DNA of 36,905 bases, taken from contig JAEUQR010000157.1 in NCBI GenBank assembly GCA_016789705.1, forward strand, positions 1 through 36,905, given 5' to 3'. The notes under the pieces are model-generated. The model did not search any database. It worked only from the letters and a program-made list of their open reading frames with translations, and was not told where the DNA came from. This document shows positions 24,194 to 32,371 of this stretch, one piece after another. The stretch is from Acidobacteriota bacterium (GTDB lineage Bacteria > Acidobacteriota > Vicinamibacteria > Vicinamibacterales > UBA2999). Both the position numbers and the translations under genes were made by a program. Positions within the stretch are counted from its first letter, which is position 1; every line of letters starts with the position of its first letter.

Positions 24194-24703
24194 ATGCGCT
24201 CCCGTCCGCCGTCCACGCCGGGCCTTGGCCCCCTGCTCTTCGAGTGCGCGCGCCTCCTCGACGAGGTGGCGCAGGCCGAGGTCAACCGTGAAGCCGGCGC
24301 CCGCGTGCTCACACCGGCGCTCGTGCGCCTGCTGCCACACCTGAGCACCGAGGGCATCCGCCCGACGACCCTCGCCCGCCGTGTCGACGTGAGCAAGCAG
24401 GCCGTGGGGCAGGCGATCGGCGATCTGGCATCGCGTGGCTTCGTCGAGATGGTGCCCGACCCGCGAGATGGACGGGCGCGCCTCGTGCGCCTGACGGCGG
24501 CCGGGCTCGCCGCCTTCGATCACGGGCGCGGCGTGTTGACGTTCTACGAGGCGGCGCTGGCCGCGCGTGTGGGGCAGACACGCATCGCGTCGCTTCGCGA
24601 CACGCTCGCGCGGGTGCTGCCGGTGCTGGCGGAGTGGGCGGCGGGCAGCGCCCCCACGGTGTCCAGTCGCTCGAGCAGGCGGCGCGGCCTCGGACCGCGC
24701 TAG
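24194..24703 (+). CDS. MarR family transcriptional regulator
   Basis: 169-residue winged-helix regulator. The helix-turn-helix runs over about 58-79 (TTLARRVDVSKQAVGQAIGDLASRGF) and the wing over 84-100 (VEMVPDPRDGRARLVRLTAAG), the DPRDGR loop being a MarR hallmark. The flanking helices (residues 12-35 and 110-150) would form the dimer domain. It is divergent from the alpha/beta hydrolase gene; two GTCAAG-N4-CTTGAC palindromes in the 80-bp gap make it the likely regulator of itself and of the hydrolase/M14 unit. No earlier in-frame start works, because the ATG at 24173 is followed by a stop. The 3' end overlaps the convergent rnhA gene by 4 nt. Confidence 0.9.
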   Translation: MRSRPPSTPGLGPLLFECARLLDEVAQAEVNREAGARVLTPALVRLLPHLSTEGIRPTTLARRVDVSKQAVGQAIGDLASRGFVEMVPDPRDGRARLVRLTAAGLAAFDHGRGVLTFYEAALAARVGQTRIASLRDTLARVLPVLAEWAAGSAPTVSSRSSRRRGLGPR

Positions 24704-25455
24704 ACGGCGCCGGGGTCGAAGCCCCACGACCGCAGGATCGCGGCCTGGTCCACGTCGCTCGTCGCCTTCTTGAACCGCGCGCCCGAGCGGCCCTTCACGC
24801 GCCGTTCGCAGTCGGCCCACGTGGCGTGTTTCATCGGCCGGCCATCCACCACGCTCAGATACGAATAGGCCGGACCCTTCGATCGTCCGTTTCCAGCGGC
24901 ACCGCCGGCCGGCTTGCTGCGTGCCGGTACACTCGTGTCGTCGGGGATGTCGAGAATGGCGATGCCGTAGTGCGCGAGCGGCCCGTCGTACAGGTCCGCC
25001 CGGCCCTTCACGGCAAACGCGTCGGCAATCGCATCCACACGTTCGTTGCCGGGAATGCCCACGTGCCCGCGCACGTAGTGCCACGTCATCGACCGCGGCG
25101 GCCGCGCCGCGGTGAGCGCCGCCAGCGCTTCCCACAGTTCGCGGTTCAGCACTTCGCCGCCGGTGGCCGTCCTCCAGCCGCGCCGCTTCCAGTTGTGCAC
25201 CCAGCTCTCGATACCCTGGATGACATAAGTCGAGTCGGTGTAGACGGCGACCTTCCCGGGCACGTCGCGCAGCCGCGTCAACGCCTCGATGGCGCCGGTG
25301 AGCTCCATCTTGTTGTTGGTCGTGAGCGCGGCGCCGCCGCCGAGCTCGGTCACGTGGCCGTCGGGCGTCACGATGACGACACCCCAGCCGCCAGGGCCGG
25401 GGTTGCGCTTCGAGGCGCCGTCCGTGAAGACGACGATCGGGTGTGTGGTGGTCAC
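24700..25455 (-). CDS. rnhA: Ribonuclease HI with C-terminal hybrid-binding-like domain
   Basis: 251 residues, versus about 155 for E. coli RNase HI. The N-terminal catalytic domain has D12 (FTDGAS), E51 (MELTG), D74 (YTDSTYV), H131 (RGHVG) and D141 (GNERVD), all key residues present, so it should cleave RNA in RNA-DNA hybrids. After a Gly/Pro/Lys-rich linker (about 172-195), residues 197-245 (YSYLSVVDGRPMKHATWADC, RRVKGRSGARFKKA) match the viroplasmin/hybrid-binding domain pattern W-x-x-C-x-x-x-V-K-G-x-x-G-A-x-F. In eukaryotic and Bacillus halodurans enzymes that domain is N-terminal. The start is a GTG, 21 nt after purK, so it is likely in the purE-purK operon. Confidence 0.93.
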   Translation of the reverse strand: MTTTHPIVVFTDGASKRNPGPGGWGVVIVTPDGHVTELGGGAALTTNNKMELTGAIEALTRLRDVPGKVAVYTDSTYVIQGIESWVHNWKRRGWRTATGGEVLNRELWEALAALTAARPPRSMTWHYVRGHVGIPGNERVDAIADAFAVKGRADLYDGPLAHYGIAILDIPDDTSVPARSKPAGGAAGNGRSKGPAYSYLSVVDGRPMKHATWADCERRVKGRSGARFKKATSDVDQAAILRSWGFDPGAV

Positions 25456-25476
25456 GCGGAGTGTCGGCGGCGGGCC

Positions 25477-26610
25477 CTAGACGAGCACGTCGCGCGCGGC
25501 CAGCACGTGCTGGATGGCCTGCGCGGTCGTGTCGGCCATGGCGGTGAGATGTCCCATCTTGCGACCCGGGCGCGGGTCGGACTTGCCGTAGAGGTGCAGC
25601 TTCACGTCGGGCACGGCGAGCGCGGCGTCCCACTTGGGCTCGCCCTTCGCCCAGACATCGCCGAGCAGGTTGGCCATCGCCGCCGGACGCAGGAGCGTGG
25701 TGGCGCCGAGCGGCAGGCCGCAGATGGCGCGCACCTGCTGCTCGAACTGGCTCGTGATGCAGGCGTCGAACGTGAGATGCCCCGAGTTGTGCGGCCGGGG
25801 CGCGATCTCGTTCACGAGGATCCGGCCGTCGGCCGTGAGGAAGAATTCCACGCAGAGCACGCCCACGTATTCGAGTTCGTCCATGATGGCGCGCGTCACG
25901 GCCACCGCCTCGGTCACCGCGGCCTCGGGCATGCGCGCCGGGGCCACCGAGACGTCGAGGATGTGGTGGCGGTGTGCATTTTCGATGGCGCCGTAGTGCG
26001 CGAAGCCGCCGTCGAGGCCGCGCGCGGCCACGACCGAGAACTCGAGCGAGAAGTCCACGACCTTCTCGAGGATCGCCGTCTGGTGGCCGACGAGCGCCCA
26101 CACGGGCTCGACGTCGAGCGGCGAGGTGAGACGGTGCTGCCCCTTGCCGTCGTAGCCGAAGCTGGCCGTCTTGAGAATCGCCGGCAGGCCGATGCGGTCG
26201 ACGGCGGCGGTGAGCTCGTCGAGCGACTCCACGGCGGCGTGGGGCGTGACCGGGAAGCCCTTGAGCGCGAGGAACGACTTCTCGCGCGCCCGCTGCTGGG
26301 TGACGTGCAGCGCGTGGCCGCTCGGCCGCACGGACACGATCTCGGCAGCGGCATCCGCCGCGGCGGTCGAGACGTTCTCGAACTCGAACGTGATGACGTC
26401 CACACCGCGGGCGAACGCGCGGATGGCATCGAGGTCGTCGTAGTCGGCCTCGACCTCCGCGTCCGCCACCTGACCCGTGGGCGTGTCGACACCGGGCGAG
26501 AGGGTGTGCACGCGGTAGCCCATGCGGCGGGCGGCGATGGCGAACATGCGGCCGAGCTGGCCGCTCCCGAGTACGCCGAGCGTGGCGCCCGGCTGGATGA
26601 TGCGGTTCAC
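25477..26610 (-). CDS. purK: 5-(carboxyamino)imidazole ribonucleotide synthase
   Basis: 377-residue ATP-grasp enzyme of purine synthesis that converts AIR, ATP and bicarbonate to N5-CAIR. The N-terminal [21 protein letters not shown] (12-32) is the PurK signature; ATP-grasp elements include [15 protein letters not shown], and [28 protein letters not shown] supplies the metal and substrate residues. Length is normal. It starts at GTG (26608-26610), which overlaps the purE TGA (GTGA), showing coupled translation and supporting the start. Its product feeds PurE directly. Confidence 0.96.
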   Translation of the reverse strand: MNRIIQPGATLGVLGSGQLGRMFAIAARRMGYRVHTLSPGVDTPTGQVADAEVEADYDDLDAIRAFARGVDVITFEFENVSTAAADAAAEIVSVRPSGHALHVTQQRAREKSFLALKGFPVTPHAAVESLDELTAAVDRIGLPAILKTASFGYDGKGQHRLTSPLDVEPVWALVGHQTAILEKVVDFSLEFSVVAARGLDGGFAHYGAIENAHRHHILDVSVAPARMPEAAVTEAVAVTRAIMDELEYVGVLCVEFFLTADGRILVNEIAPRPHNSGHLTFDACITSQFEQQVRAICGLPLGATTLLRPAAMANLLGDVWAKGEPKWDAALAVPDVKLHLYGKSDPRPGRKMGHLTAMADTTAQAIQHVLAARDVLV

Positions 26611-27092
26611 GGCAGCGAGTCTTCGCGCACGGCCCGGGTCTGCGCGTCGCGGAAGGTGTGCAGCTTCGCGCGCAGATCCGGGCGGGACGTGCCGAGAATG
26701 GCGGCGGCGAGCAGCCCGGCGTTACGCGCGCCGGCCTTGCCGATGGCGAGCGTGGCCACGGGGACGCCGCCCGGCATCTGCACGATCGACAACAGCGAAT
26801 CCAGGCCGTTCAGCGCCGCGCTCTGCACCGGCACACCGAGCACCGGCAGGATGGTATGGGCGGCGACCATGCCGGGCAGATGGGCCGCGCCGCCGGCGCC
26901 GGCGATGATGACTTCGAGACCGCGGGCTTCGGCGCCCTGGGCGAACTCCGACATCCAGGTGGGCGTGCGATGCGCCGACACGATGTGTTTTTCGTAGGGC
27001 ACGCCGAGCTCGTCCAGAGCCGCGGTGGCGTGCGCCATCGTCTCCCAGTCGGACTTCGAACCCATGATGACGGCGACGAGCGGTGCGGGCAT
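26607..27092 (-). CDS. purE: N5-carboxyaminoimidazole ribonucleotide mutase
   Basis: 161-residue class I PurE that converts N5-CAIR to CAIR. Signatures: [12 protein letters not shown] (8-19), VSAHRTP (38-44, with the catalytic His41), [16 protein letters not shown] (62-77), and [17 protein letters not shown]. The ATG at 27090-27092 is chosen over a TTG four codons upstream. The gene is the first of the purE-purK-rnhA run, with a possible -10 (TAAGCT, 27105-27110) 12 nt upstream. It is divergent from the M16 peptidase gene across a 136-nt gap that contains GC-rich repeats. Confidence 0.96.
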   Translation of the reverse strand: MPAPLVAVIMGSKSDWETMAHATAALDELGVPYEKHIVSAHRTPTWMSEFAQGAEARGLEVIIAGAGGAAHLPGMVAAHTILPVLGVPVQSAALNGLDSLLSIVQMPGGVPVATLAIGKAGARNAGLLAAAILGTSRPDLRAKLHTFRDAQTRAVREDSLP

Positions 27093-27117
27093 GGTGGAGG
27101 GCAAAGCTTATCAAAAC

Positions 27118-27148
27118 CGGGGCCCGGGACCCGGGGCTCGGAGCTCGG
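27118..27148. repeat. GC-rich CCCGGG repeat in the purE / M16 divergent gap
   Basis: CCGGGGCCCGG (27118-27128) runs into CCCGGGACCCGGG (27123-27135) and a duplicated CTCGG (27137-27141, 27144-27148). The 11-mer CCGGGCCCCGG, its reverse complement, recurs at 6365-6375 in another intergenic gap. It may be a small dispersed repeat or GC-biased noise. Confidence 0.35.
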
Positions 27149-27216
27149 CCGAAGGGCCGTCCCCCGACTCGTCACCGCCAGGCGCCGACGCGGCCGGCCG
27201 TGGCCCGGTGAAGCGC

Positions 27217-27222
27217 TACACT
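27217..27222 (+). promoter_or_regulatory. -10 hexamer TACACT before the M16 ATG
   Basis: TACACT ends 6 nt before the ATG at 27229 and no Shine-Dalgarno is present, fitting a leaderless transcript. Confidence 0.5.
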
Positions 27223-27228
27223 GCCGGT

Positions 27229-28590
27229 ATGACACCGTCGATTCGCCTGCTGCTCGCGGCCGGGCTGCTGGCCGCCCTCGCCTCGCCGGGTGCCGTCATC
27301 GCCCAGGGTGCGCCCCGCCTCGCCGTGCCGTACACCGAGTTCACGCTCGGCAACGGCCTGCACGTCATCCTGCACCGCGACACGAGCGTGCCGATCGTCA
27401 CGGTGAACGTCTGGTACCACGTGGGCTCGGGCAGCGAGAAGCCCGGACGCACCGGCTTCGCGCACCTCTTCGAGCACCTGATGTTCGAGGGCTCGAAGCA
27501 CGTGCCCGAGGGCGCCTTCGACACGCTGCTCGAAGGCGCCGGCGCGAACAACAACGGCTCGACCACCGTGGACCGCACCAACTACTACATCGACGGGCCG
27601 TCGAACGCGCTCGAACTGATGCTCTTCCTCGAGTCGGACCGCATGGCCTACCTGCTCGACACGATGAGCCCCGAGCGCGTGAACGGCCAGCGCGACGTGG
27701 TGAAGAACGAACGCCGCCAGAGCATCGAGAACCGTCCCTACGGCATGCCCGAACTCGAACTCGACAGCCTGCTCTTCCCGAAGGGCCATCCGTACAGCTG
27801 GTCGACGATCGGCTCGATGGAGGATCTCTCCGCCGCCAGCCACGAAGACGTGCAGGAGTTCTTCCGCCTCTACTACGCGCCGAACAACGCCAGCCTCGTC
27901 ATTGCCGGCGACATCGAGATCGAGAAGACGAAGGCACTCGTCGAGAAGTGGTTCGGCGAAGTGCCGCGCGGCCGTCCGGTGCCGCCGGTGGCGCCGCCGG
28001 CCGCGATGCTCACGGGCGTGACGAAGAAGATCATGACCGACAAGGTGCAGCTGCCGCGGCTGTACCTGGCCTGGCTCACGCCGGCCACCTACAAACCGGG
28101 TGACGCCGCCCTCGACATCGTGGCGTCGCTGCTCGCCGGCGGCAAGAACTCGCGCCTCTACAAGCGCCTCGTCTACGACCTGCAGATCGCGCAGGAGGTC
28201 TACGCTTACCAGCAGTCGCAGGCGCTCGGCAGCGCGTTCATGCTCGTGGCCACGGCCCGCCCCGGCAAGAGCCTGGACGACATCCAGAAGGTGGTCGATG
28301 AAGAGATCGAGCGCCTGGCTTCCACGCCCGCCGAACCGCGCGAGATCGAGCGCGTGCGCAACCAGATCGAAGCCACGTTCCTGCGCCGCGCCGAACGGGT
28401 AGGCGGGATGTACGGCAAGGCCGACCAGTTGAATGCGTATTACACGCTCACCGGCACGCCCGACTTCTTCGAGGAAGACCTGGCGCGCTACCGCGCGCTC
28501 GACGCCGCGGACCTCTCGTCTGCCGTGCGCACCTTCCTGCCGCGCGACCGCCGCGTGGAACTCATCGTGATGCCGGAGGAGAAGAAGTGA
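27229..28590 (+). CDS. M16 family zinc peptidase, catalytic subunit
   Basis: 453-residue exported protease. The signal peptide is MTPSIRLLLAAGLLAALASP, with cleavage near VIAQ. The inverted zinc motif HLFEH (79-83) and the downstream glutamate E161 (VVKNERRQ) complete the metal site, so this subunit is catalytically competent. C-terminal repeats (LLAGGKNSRLYKRLVYDLQIAQEVYAYQQSQALGS, in part about 300-335) are typical of the M16B/PqqL-like family. It probably degrades peptides in the periplasm with the protein encoded immediately downstream, whose start overlaps its stop. The start ATG has a TACACT -10 only 6 nt upstream. Confidence 0.93.
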   Translation: MTPSIRLLLAAGLLAALASPGAVIAQGAPRLAVPYTEFTLGNGLHVILHRDTSVPIVTVNVWYHVGSGSEKPGRTGFAHLFEHLMFEGSKHVPEGAFDTLLEGAGANNNGSTTVDRTNYYIDGPSNALELMLFLESDRMAYLLDTMSPERVNGQRDVVKNERRQSIENRPYGMPELELDSLLFPKGHPYSWSTIGSMEDLSAASHEDVQEFFRLYYAPNNASLVIAGDIEIEKTKALVEKWFGEVPRGRPVPPVAPPAAMLTGVTKKIMTDKVQLPRLYLAWLTPATYKPGDAALDIVASLLAGGKNSRLYKRLVYDLQIAQEVYAYQQSQALGSAFMLVATARPGKSLDDIQKVVDEEIERLASTPAEPREIERVRNQIEATFLRRAERVGGMYGKADQLNAYYTLTGTPDFFEEDLARYRALDAADLSSAVRTFLPRDRRVELIVMPEEKK

Positions 28591-30023
28591 GTGCCCGCCT
28601 GACTTTTGCGGCATTGCTCGTCGCCGCGACCTTGCCGCTTGCGGCGCAGCAGCGTCCCGACCGCACGACGCCGCCCGCTCCGGGCCCGGCGCCCGCGCTG
28701 ACCCTGCCGGCGCCGCAGAAGTTCACGCTCGCGAACGGTCTGCGGGTGTGGCTGCTCGAACAACATGAAGTGCCGCTCGTGCAGGCGAATCTCGTCGTGC
28801 TCTCGGGCGCGAGCGCGGATGTGCCCGGGCAGTTCGGCGCCGCGGCGATGACGGCGGCGATGCTCGACGAAGGCGCCGCGGGCAAGGCCGCCCTCGCCAT
28901 CGCCGACGAAGTGGAGTTCCTCGGCGCGACGCTCTCGACCTCGGCCTCGTTCGACGCGTCGGCCGTGCGGCTCTCGACGCCGGCCGCGAAGCTCGGCGAG
29001 GCGCTGGGCCTCATGGCCGCCGTGGCCCTCACGCCCGACTTCCCCGCCGACGAACTCGAGCGCCTGCGCACCGAGCGGCTCACCGGCCTGCTCCAGGCGC
29101 GCGACGATCCGGCCTCGCTCGTGGGGCTCGCGTTCCCGCGGCTGCTCTTCGGGCCCGAACATCGCTACGGCACGAGTGCGGGCGGCACGGAAACGTCACT
29201 CAAGGCACTCGGCGTGGCGGAGTTGAAGACCTTCCACCGCAGCCACTATCGCCCCGACAACGCCGTGCTCATCGTGGTAGGCGACACGATGCCGGCGGCG
29301 CTCAGGCCGCTCGTCGAGGCCCGCTTCGGCGGCTGGAAGGCCGATGGGCCGGCCCCGGCGCCGTTCCCGGTGCGCGCCTCGCCGCAGCCCGGCAAGCGCC
29401 AGATCTTCCTCGTGGACAAACCCGGCGCCGCGCAGTCGCAGATCCGCATCGGCCTCGTCGGCGTGCCGCGCTCGACGCCCGACTACATCGCGCTCGACGT
29501 GCTCAACACCATCCTCGGCGGCTCGTTCACCTCGCGCCTCAACACCAACCTGCGCGAGACGCACGGCTATTCGTACGGCGCCGCTTCGCGCTTCGATATG
29601 CGGCGGGCCGCCGGTCCGTTCTTCGCGACGGCCGGCGTGCAGACCGACAAGACGGCCGAGGCCCTGAAGGAGTTCTTCAACGAACTGAACGCGATTCTGA
29701 AGCCCGTGCCGGCCGACGAACTGGCACGTTTCAGGAACTACGCGGCGCTCAGCTTCGCGGGCGAATTCGAGACCAGCAGCCAGCTCGCCGGCAAGCTCGA
29801 GGAACTGGCCGTCTACGGTCTGCCCGACGACGTCTTCTCGAAGTACGTGGACGCCGTGCAGGCAGTGACGAGCGCGGACCTCACACGCGTGGCGAAGCAG
29901 TACCTGCTGCTCGACCGCATGGCCGTGGTCGTCGTGGGCGATCGCGTCACGATCGAAGCGCCGGTGCGTGCGACCGGACTCGGCCCGGTGACCGTCGTGC
30001 CGATCGCGGACGTGATGAAGTAG
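28587..30023 (+). CDS. M16 family protein, non-catalytic partner
   Basis: 478 residues with a signal peptide (MSARLTFAALLVAATLPLAAQ). It has the M16 fold (FTLANGLRVWLLEQHEVPLVQANLVVLSGA in part, VGDTMPAALRPLVEARFGGW, ILGGSFTSRLNTNLRE, GYSYGAASRF) but the HxxEH site is replaced by A87, A90 and A91 (GAAAMTAAMLDEG), so it cannot bind zinc there. Such inactive M16 subunits pair with active ones to form the closed chamber, like the mitochondrial processing peptidase pair. Its GTG (28587-28589) overlaps the upstream stop, giving coupled translation. The arginine/tyrosine pair in the C-terminal half needed for substrate binding appears kept (SRLNTNLRETHGYSY). Confidence 0.93.
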   Translation: MSARLTFAALLVAATLPLAAQQRPDRTTPPAPGPAPALTLPAPQKFTLANGLRVWLLEQHEVPLVQANLVVLSGASADVPGQFGAAAMTAAMLDEGAAGKAALAIADEVEFLGATLSTSASFDASAVRLSTPAAKLGEALGLMAAVALTPDFPADELERLRTERLTGLLQARDDPASLVGLAFPRLLFGPEHRYGTSAGGTETSLKALGVAELKTFHRSHYRPDNAVLIVVGDTMPAALRPLVEARFGGWKADGPAPAPFPVRASPQPGKRQIFLVDKPGAAQSQIRIGLVGVPRSTPDYIALDVLNTILGGSFTSRLNTNLRETHGYSYGAASRFDMRRAAGPFFATAGVQTDKTAEALKEFFNELNAILKPVPADELARFRNYAALSFAGEFETSSQLAGKLEELAVYGLPDDVFSKYVDAVQAVTSADLTRVAKQYLLLDRMAVVVVGDRVTIEAPVRATGLGPVTVVPIADVMK

Positions 30024-30031
30024 CGGACGGC

Positions 30032-30056
30032 GCCGCGCGGACTCACGCCGCGCGGC
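30032..30056. terminator. Hairpin between convergent M16 and collagen-like genes
   Basis: GCCGCGCGG (30032-30040) and CCGCGCGGC (30048-30056) form a perfect 9-bp stem with a 7-nt loop. It sits in the 32-nt gap between convergent genes and touches the collagen-like stop codon. There is no T-tract, so any bidirectional terminator role rests on its stem and position. Confidence 0.5.
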
Positions 30057-31234
30057 TACTGCACCGCGCCTACCGGCACGACCGTCAATGTGGCGATCGT
30101 AAGTCCGGCGCCGTAGTCGACGATGGGCGGGCTGGTGCCGTCCCAGTCTCCCCAGCAGATCATCCGCACGGTGGCGCCGAGCGTGCCGGCGGACAGCGAT
30201 CCCTGCATCGAGATCGAGACCGGGCCGCCGGGGCCGGACATCTCGCGGCCAAGCCTCCAGCTCACGCGGCGCGTCGTGCCTGGCAGATCGGTGTAGGGCG
30301 TGCCGATGATCGCCGGGAACGACAGCGACTGCAGCTTGCACGAGTAGTTGAAGTAGAGCGCGTTGGTCGTGTCGAGTTCGGCGTCAACGCGCGCCAGATA
30401 GGTGCCCGACGTGGGAACCGACTTGGCCACCATCTGGACGGCATTTGCCACGCCGGTCACGGCGATGTTGGCCGGCCCGCCTCGGGCCATGTAGACCGTG
30501 ACCGCCGCACCGCTCGGACCGGCAGGTCCCTGCGACCCTTGCGGGCCGGTGGCGCCCGTCGCACCGGTCGGACCGACCGGACCCGCGACGCCTTGCGGCC
30601 CCTGTGCACCCTGCGGACCGGCCGGACCGGTCGCACCCGCGGGACCCGCCGGGCCCGCCGGGCCGATGGGACCCGTCGCGCCGGGTGCGCCGACAGGGCC
30701 GATGGCGCCCGCCGGGCCACTCGGACCGGCCGGACCAGCCGGACCCGCAGTACCCGCCGGACCTGCAGGACCCACGGGGCCCGCGGGACCGGCCGGGCCG
30801 GCAGGCCCGGGCGTACCGATGGCGCCGCCCACGACGTCGTTGTTCCGCAGCACCACACTCGCGGAGACGGCAATCGGAATGAACGCCGCCGACGGCGACG
30901 TGGCCGCCTGCACGTAGTACCGATCGAGGGTGGAGCCCGCGAACGGCGGCGTGAAGGTCACCGCCACCGAGCCCGTGCCGCCGATCGACCCGAGCGCAAG
31001 GATCACCATGTCGCTGCCCACGGCGAGATTCACGCCGCCGTACGCGAGGCCGGCGCCCACGCTGCTGCCGAGCACGGCGAACTGCTGGCCGGGGATGCCG
31101 GTCACGGTAAGGGTGACGGCGGCGCCCGGGGTCACCGCCGTGGTCGAAGCCGTGAGCGTCGGCTGCGCCTCGGCGGCGAGCGTGGTGAGAACGAGGGCCG
31201 CGATCGCCGTGGCCGCGGTGGGGATGATCCGCAT
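30056..31234 (-). CDS. Exported collagen-like protein with 35 Gly-X-Y triplets
   Basis: 392 residues. The signal peptide [20 protein letters not shown] is cleaved after AEA (residue 23). Residues 24-130 form an N-terminal beta-rich domain ([19 protein letters not shown] ... [17 protein letters not shown]) resembling a short Ig-like fold seen in such proteins. Residues 140-244 are exactly 35 uninterrupted Gly-X-Y triplets, mostly GPA, able to form a triple helix despite lacking hydroxyproline. The C-terminal domain (245-392) contains cysteines (NYSCKLQ, RMICWGD) and could trimerise or bind a ligand. The start has AAGGAG 9 nt upstream. The function is unknown; similar proteins are surface or matrix components. 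Confidence 0.88.
   Translation of the reverse strand: MRIIPTAATAIAALVLTTLAAEAQPTLTASTTAVTPGAAVTLTVTGIPGQQFAVLGSSVGAGLAYGGVNLAVGSDMVILALGSIGGTGSVAVTFTPPFAGSTLDRYYVQAATSPSAAFIPIAVSASVVLRNNDVVGGAIGTPGPAGPAGPAGPVGPAGPAGTAGPAGPAGPSGPAGAIGPVGAPGATGPIGPAGPAGPAGATGPAGPQGAQGPQGVAGPVGPTGATGATGPQGSQGPAGPSGAAVTVYMARGGPANIAVTGVANAVQMVAKSVPTSGTYLARVDAELDTTNALYFNYSCKLQSLSFPAIIGTPYTDLPGTTRRVSWRLGREMSGPGGPVSISMQGSLSAGTLGATVRMICWGDWDGTSPPIVDYGAGLTIATLTVVPVGAVQ
30503..30817. repeat. Collagen triplet repeat region (35 x 9 nt)
   Basis: Nine-nucleotide units encoding Gly-X-Y on the minus strand (residues 140-244 of the collagen-like protein). The first two codon positions repeat strongly while the third positions vary, so the array has been maintained as protein rather than recently duplicated. 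Confidence 0.85.
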
Positions 31235-31243
31235 GTGCAGGGG

Positions 31244-31249
31244 CTCCTT
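31244..31249 (-). promoter_or_regulatory. AAGGAG ribosome-binding site of the collagen-like gene
   Basis: AAGGAG on the minus strand, 9 nt before the ATG at 31234. A small hairpin (7-bp stem, tetraloop; 31255-31272) lies just upstream in the leader and could affect access to it. Confidence 0.55.
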
Positions 31250-31312
31250 CGCGCCGCGGCCGGAAGGCCGCGCGCGTTCACCCCGATAAGCGGAGGATCC
31301 CCGGCGGGTGGG

Positions 31313-32299
31313 TCAGGCCACCTGCAGCCGCTGCGCGAACCGCCGCCGATAGGCCATCGGCGAGGTGCCCACGCGCTGACGGAAATGGTGCCGCAGCGTT
31401 TCGGCGGTGACGAAGCCGGCCAGTTCCGCCACGCGGTCGATCGAGGCGTCGGAGGTCTCGAGCAGCCGCTGCGCCGCGAGCACGCGCTGGTGCGTGAGCC
31501 AGTGGTGCGGCGTCGTGCCGGCCTGCGCCTCGAAGCGCCGCGCCAGCGTGCGCAGCGACATCCGGCCCTTCCTGGCGAGCGACTCGGCCGTGAGCGGCTG
31601 GTCGAGCCGCGCGCTCGCCCATTCCATGAGTGGCGCGAGCGACCCTTCCACCGGCGGCATCGCCGAGGCGACGAACTGCGCCTGGCCGCCGTCGCGGTGC
31701 GGCGCCACCACCATGCGCCGCGCGACCTGATTGGCGATGCCGGCGCCGAAGTCCTGCCGCACGATGTGCAGCCCCAGGTCGATGCCGGCGGCCGACCCCG
31801 CCGCGGTGAAGATGCGGCCCGATTCGACGTAGAGCACCGACGGCTCCACCTGCACCTTCGGATACCTCGCCGCCAGTTTCCCGGCGTGCATCCAGTGGGT
31901 GGTGGCGCGCCGGCCATCGAGCAGTCCGGCGGCCGCGAGCACGAACGCCCCCGAGCAGATCGAGAGCAGGCGCGCGCCGCGCTTGTGGGCCGCGCGCACG
32001 GCCTCGAGCATCGCCGCCGGCGGCGGTTCGTCGAGGCGCGGCCAGTTGGGGATGACGATCGTGCCGGCCCTGGCCAGCATCCGCACGGAGTGTGACGGCA
32101 GGATGCGCACGCCGCCGGTGGCCGTGAGGGGCGGCGTGTCGAAGCTCACGGTGACCATGTCGTACCACGGCACGCCGAGCTCGGGGCGCCGCAGGCCGAA
32201 CACCTCGGCCACGATGCCGAATTCGAAGAGCGCCACGCCGTCGCAGATGAGCACGGCCACGAGGCGGTTGGCGGGGCCGGGCACACGTCTGAGCGTCAT
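31313..32299 (-). CDS. GlxA/FtrA-type AraC family regulator
   Basis: 328-residue transcriptional regulator. Residues 11-185 form a DJ-1/PfpI-like sensor domain (VAVLICDGVALFEFGIVAEVF, GTIVIPNWPRLDE, and LLSICSGAF with Cys115 at the nucleophile-elbow position). Residues 235-322 form the AraC-type DNA-binding domain with two helix-turn-helix motifs (LARKGRMSLRTLARRFEAQAG and RVAELAGFVTAETLRHHFRQRVGTSPMAYRR). Relatives control arginine, amine or betaine catabolism; which ligand applies here is unknown. A TAAGAT hexamer is 6 nt before the ATG, and inverted repeats cover the divergent gap to the DinB-like gene, so it may regulate that gene and itself. Confidence 0.92.
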   Translation of the reverse strand: MTLRRVPGPANRLVAVLICDGVALFEFGIVAEVFGLRRPELGVPWYDMVTVSFDTPPLTATGGVRILPSHSVRMLARAGTIVIPNWPRLDEPPPAAMLEAVRAAHKRGARLLSICSGAFVLAAAGLLDGRRATTHWMHAGKLAARYPKVQVEPSVLYVESGRIFTAAGSAAGIDLGLHIVRQDFGAGIANQVARRMVVAPHRDGGQAQFVASAMPPVEGSLAPLMEWASARLDQPLTAESLARKGRMSLRTLARRFEAQAGTTPHHWLTHQRVLAAQRLLETSDASIDRVAELAGFVTAETLRHHFRQRVGTSPMAYRRRFAQRLQVA

Positions 32300-32305
32300 G
32301 GCAGG

Positions 32306-32311
32306 ATCTTA
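32306..32311 (-). promoter_or_regulatory. -10 hexamer TAAGAT before the GlxA-type ATG
   Basis: TAAGAT on the minus strand ends 6 nt before the ATG at 32299. There is no Shine-Dalgarno, so this is a leaderless-type promoter, one of the best matches in the window. Confidence 0.5.
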
Positions 32312-32319
32312 ACGCACTC

Positions 32320-32333
32320 TGGCATTCCTGCCA
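32320..32333. promoter_or_regulatory. Inverted repeat TGGCA-N4-TGCCA in the GlxA / DinB divergent gap
   Basis: A perfect 5-4-5 palindrome. It overlaps a wider repeat, TGGCAGGA (32299-32306) with TCCTGCCA (32326-32333). Being between divergent genes, one of them a regulator, it is a candidate operator. Confidence 0.5.
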
Positions 32334-32371
32334 CTCGACGCCGCACCGGGTCCGGCGGCACGATCCCTCCC

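Noticed and set aside
30498..30917. Antisense open frame across the collagen repeat that also encodes Gly-Pro-rich triplets.
   Set aside because: The reverse complement of GGN-CCN-GCN codons automatically gives Gly/Pro/Ala-rich codons. There is no start signal or family match, and the sense frame has a signal peptide and flanking domains.
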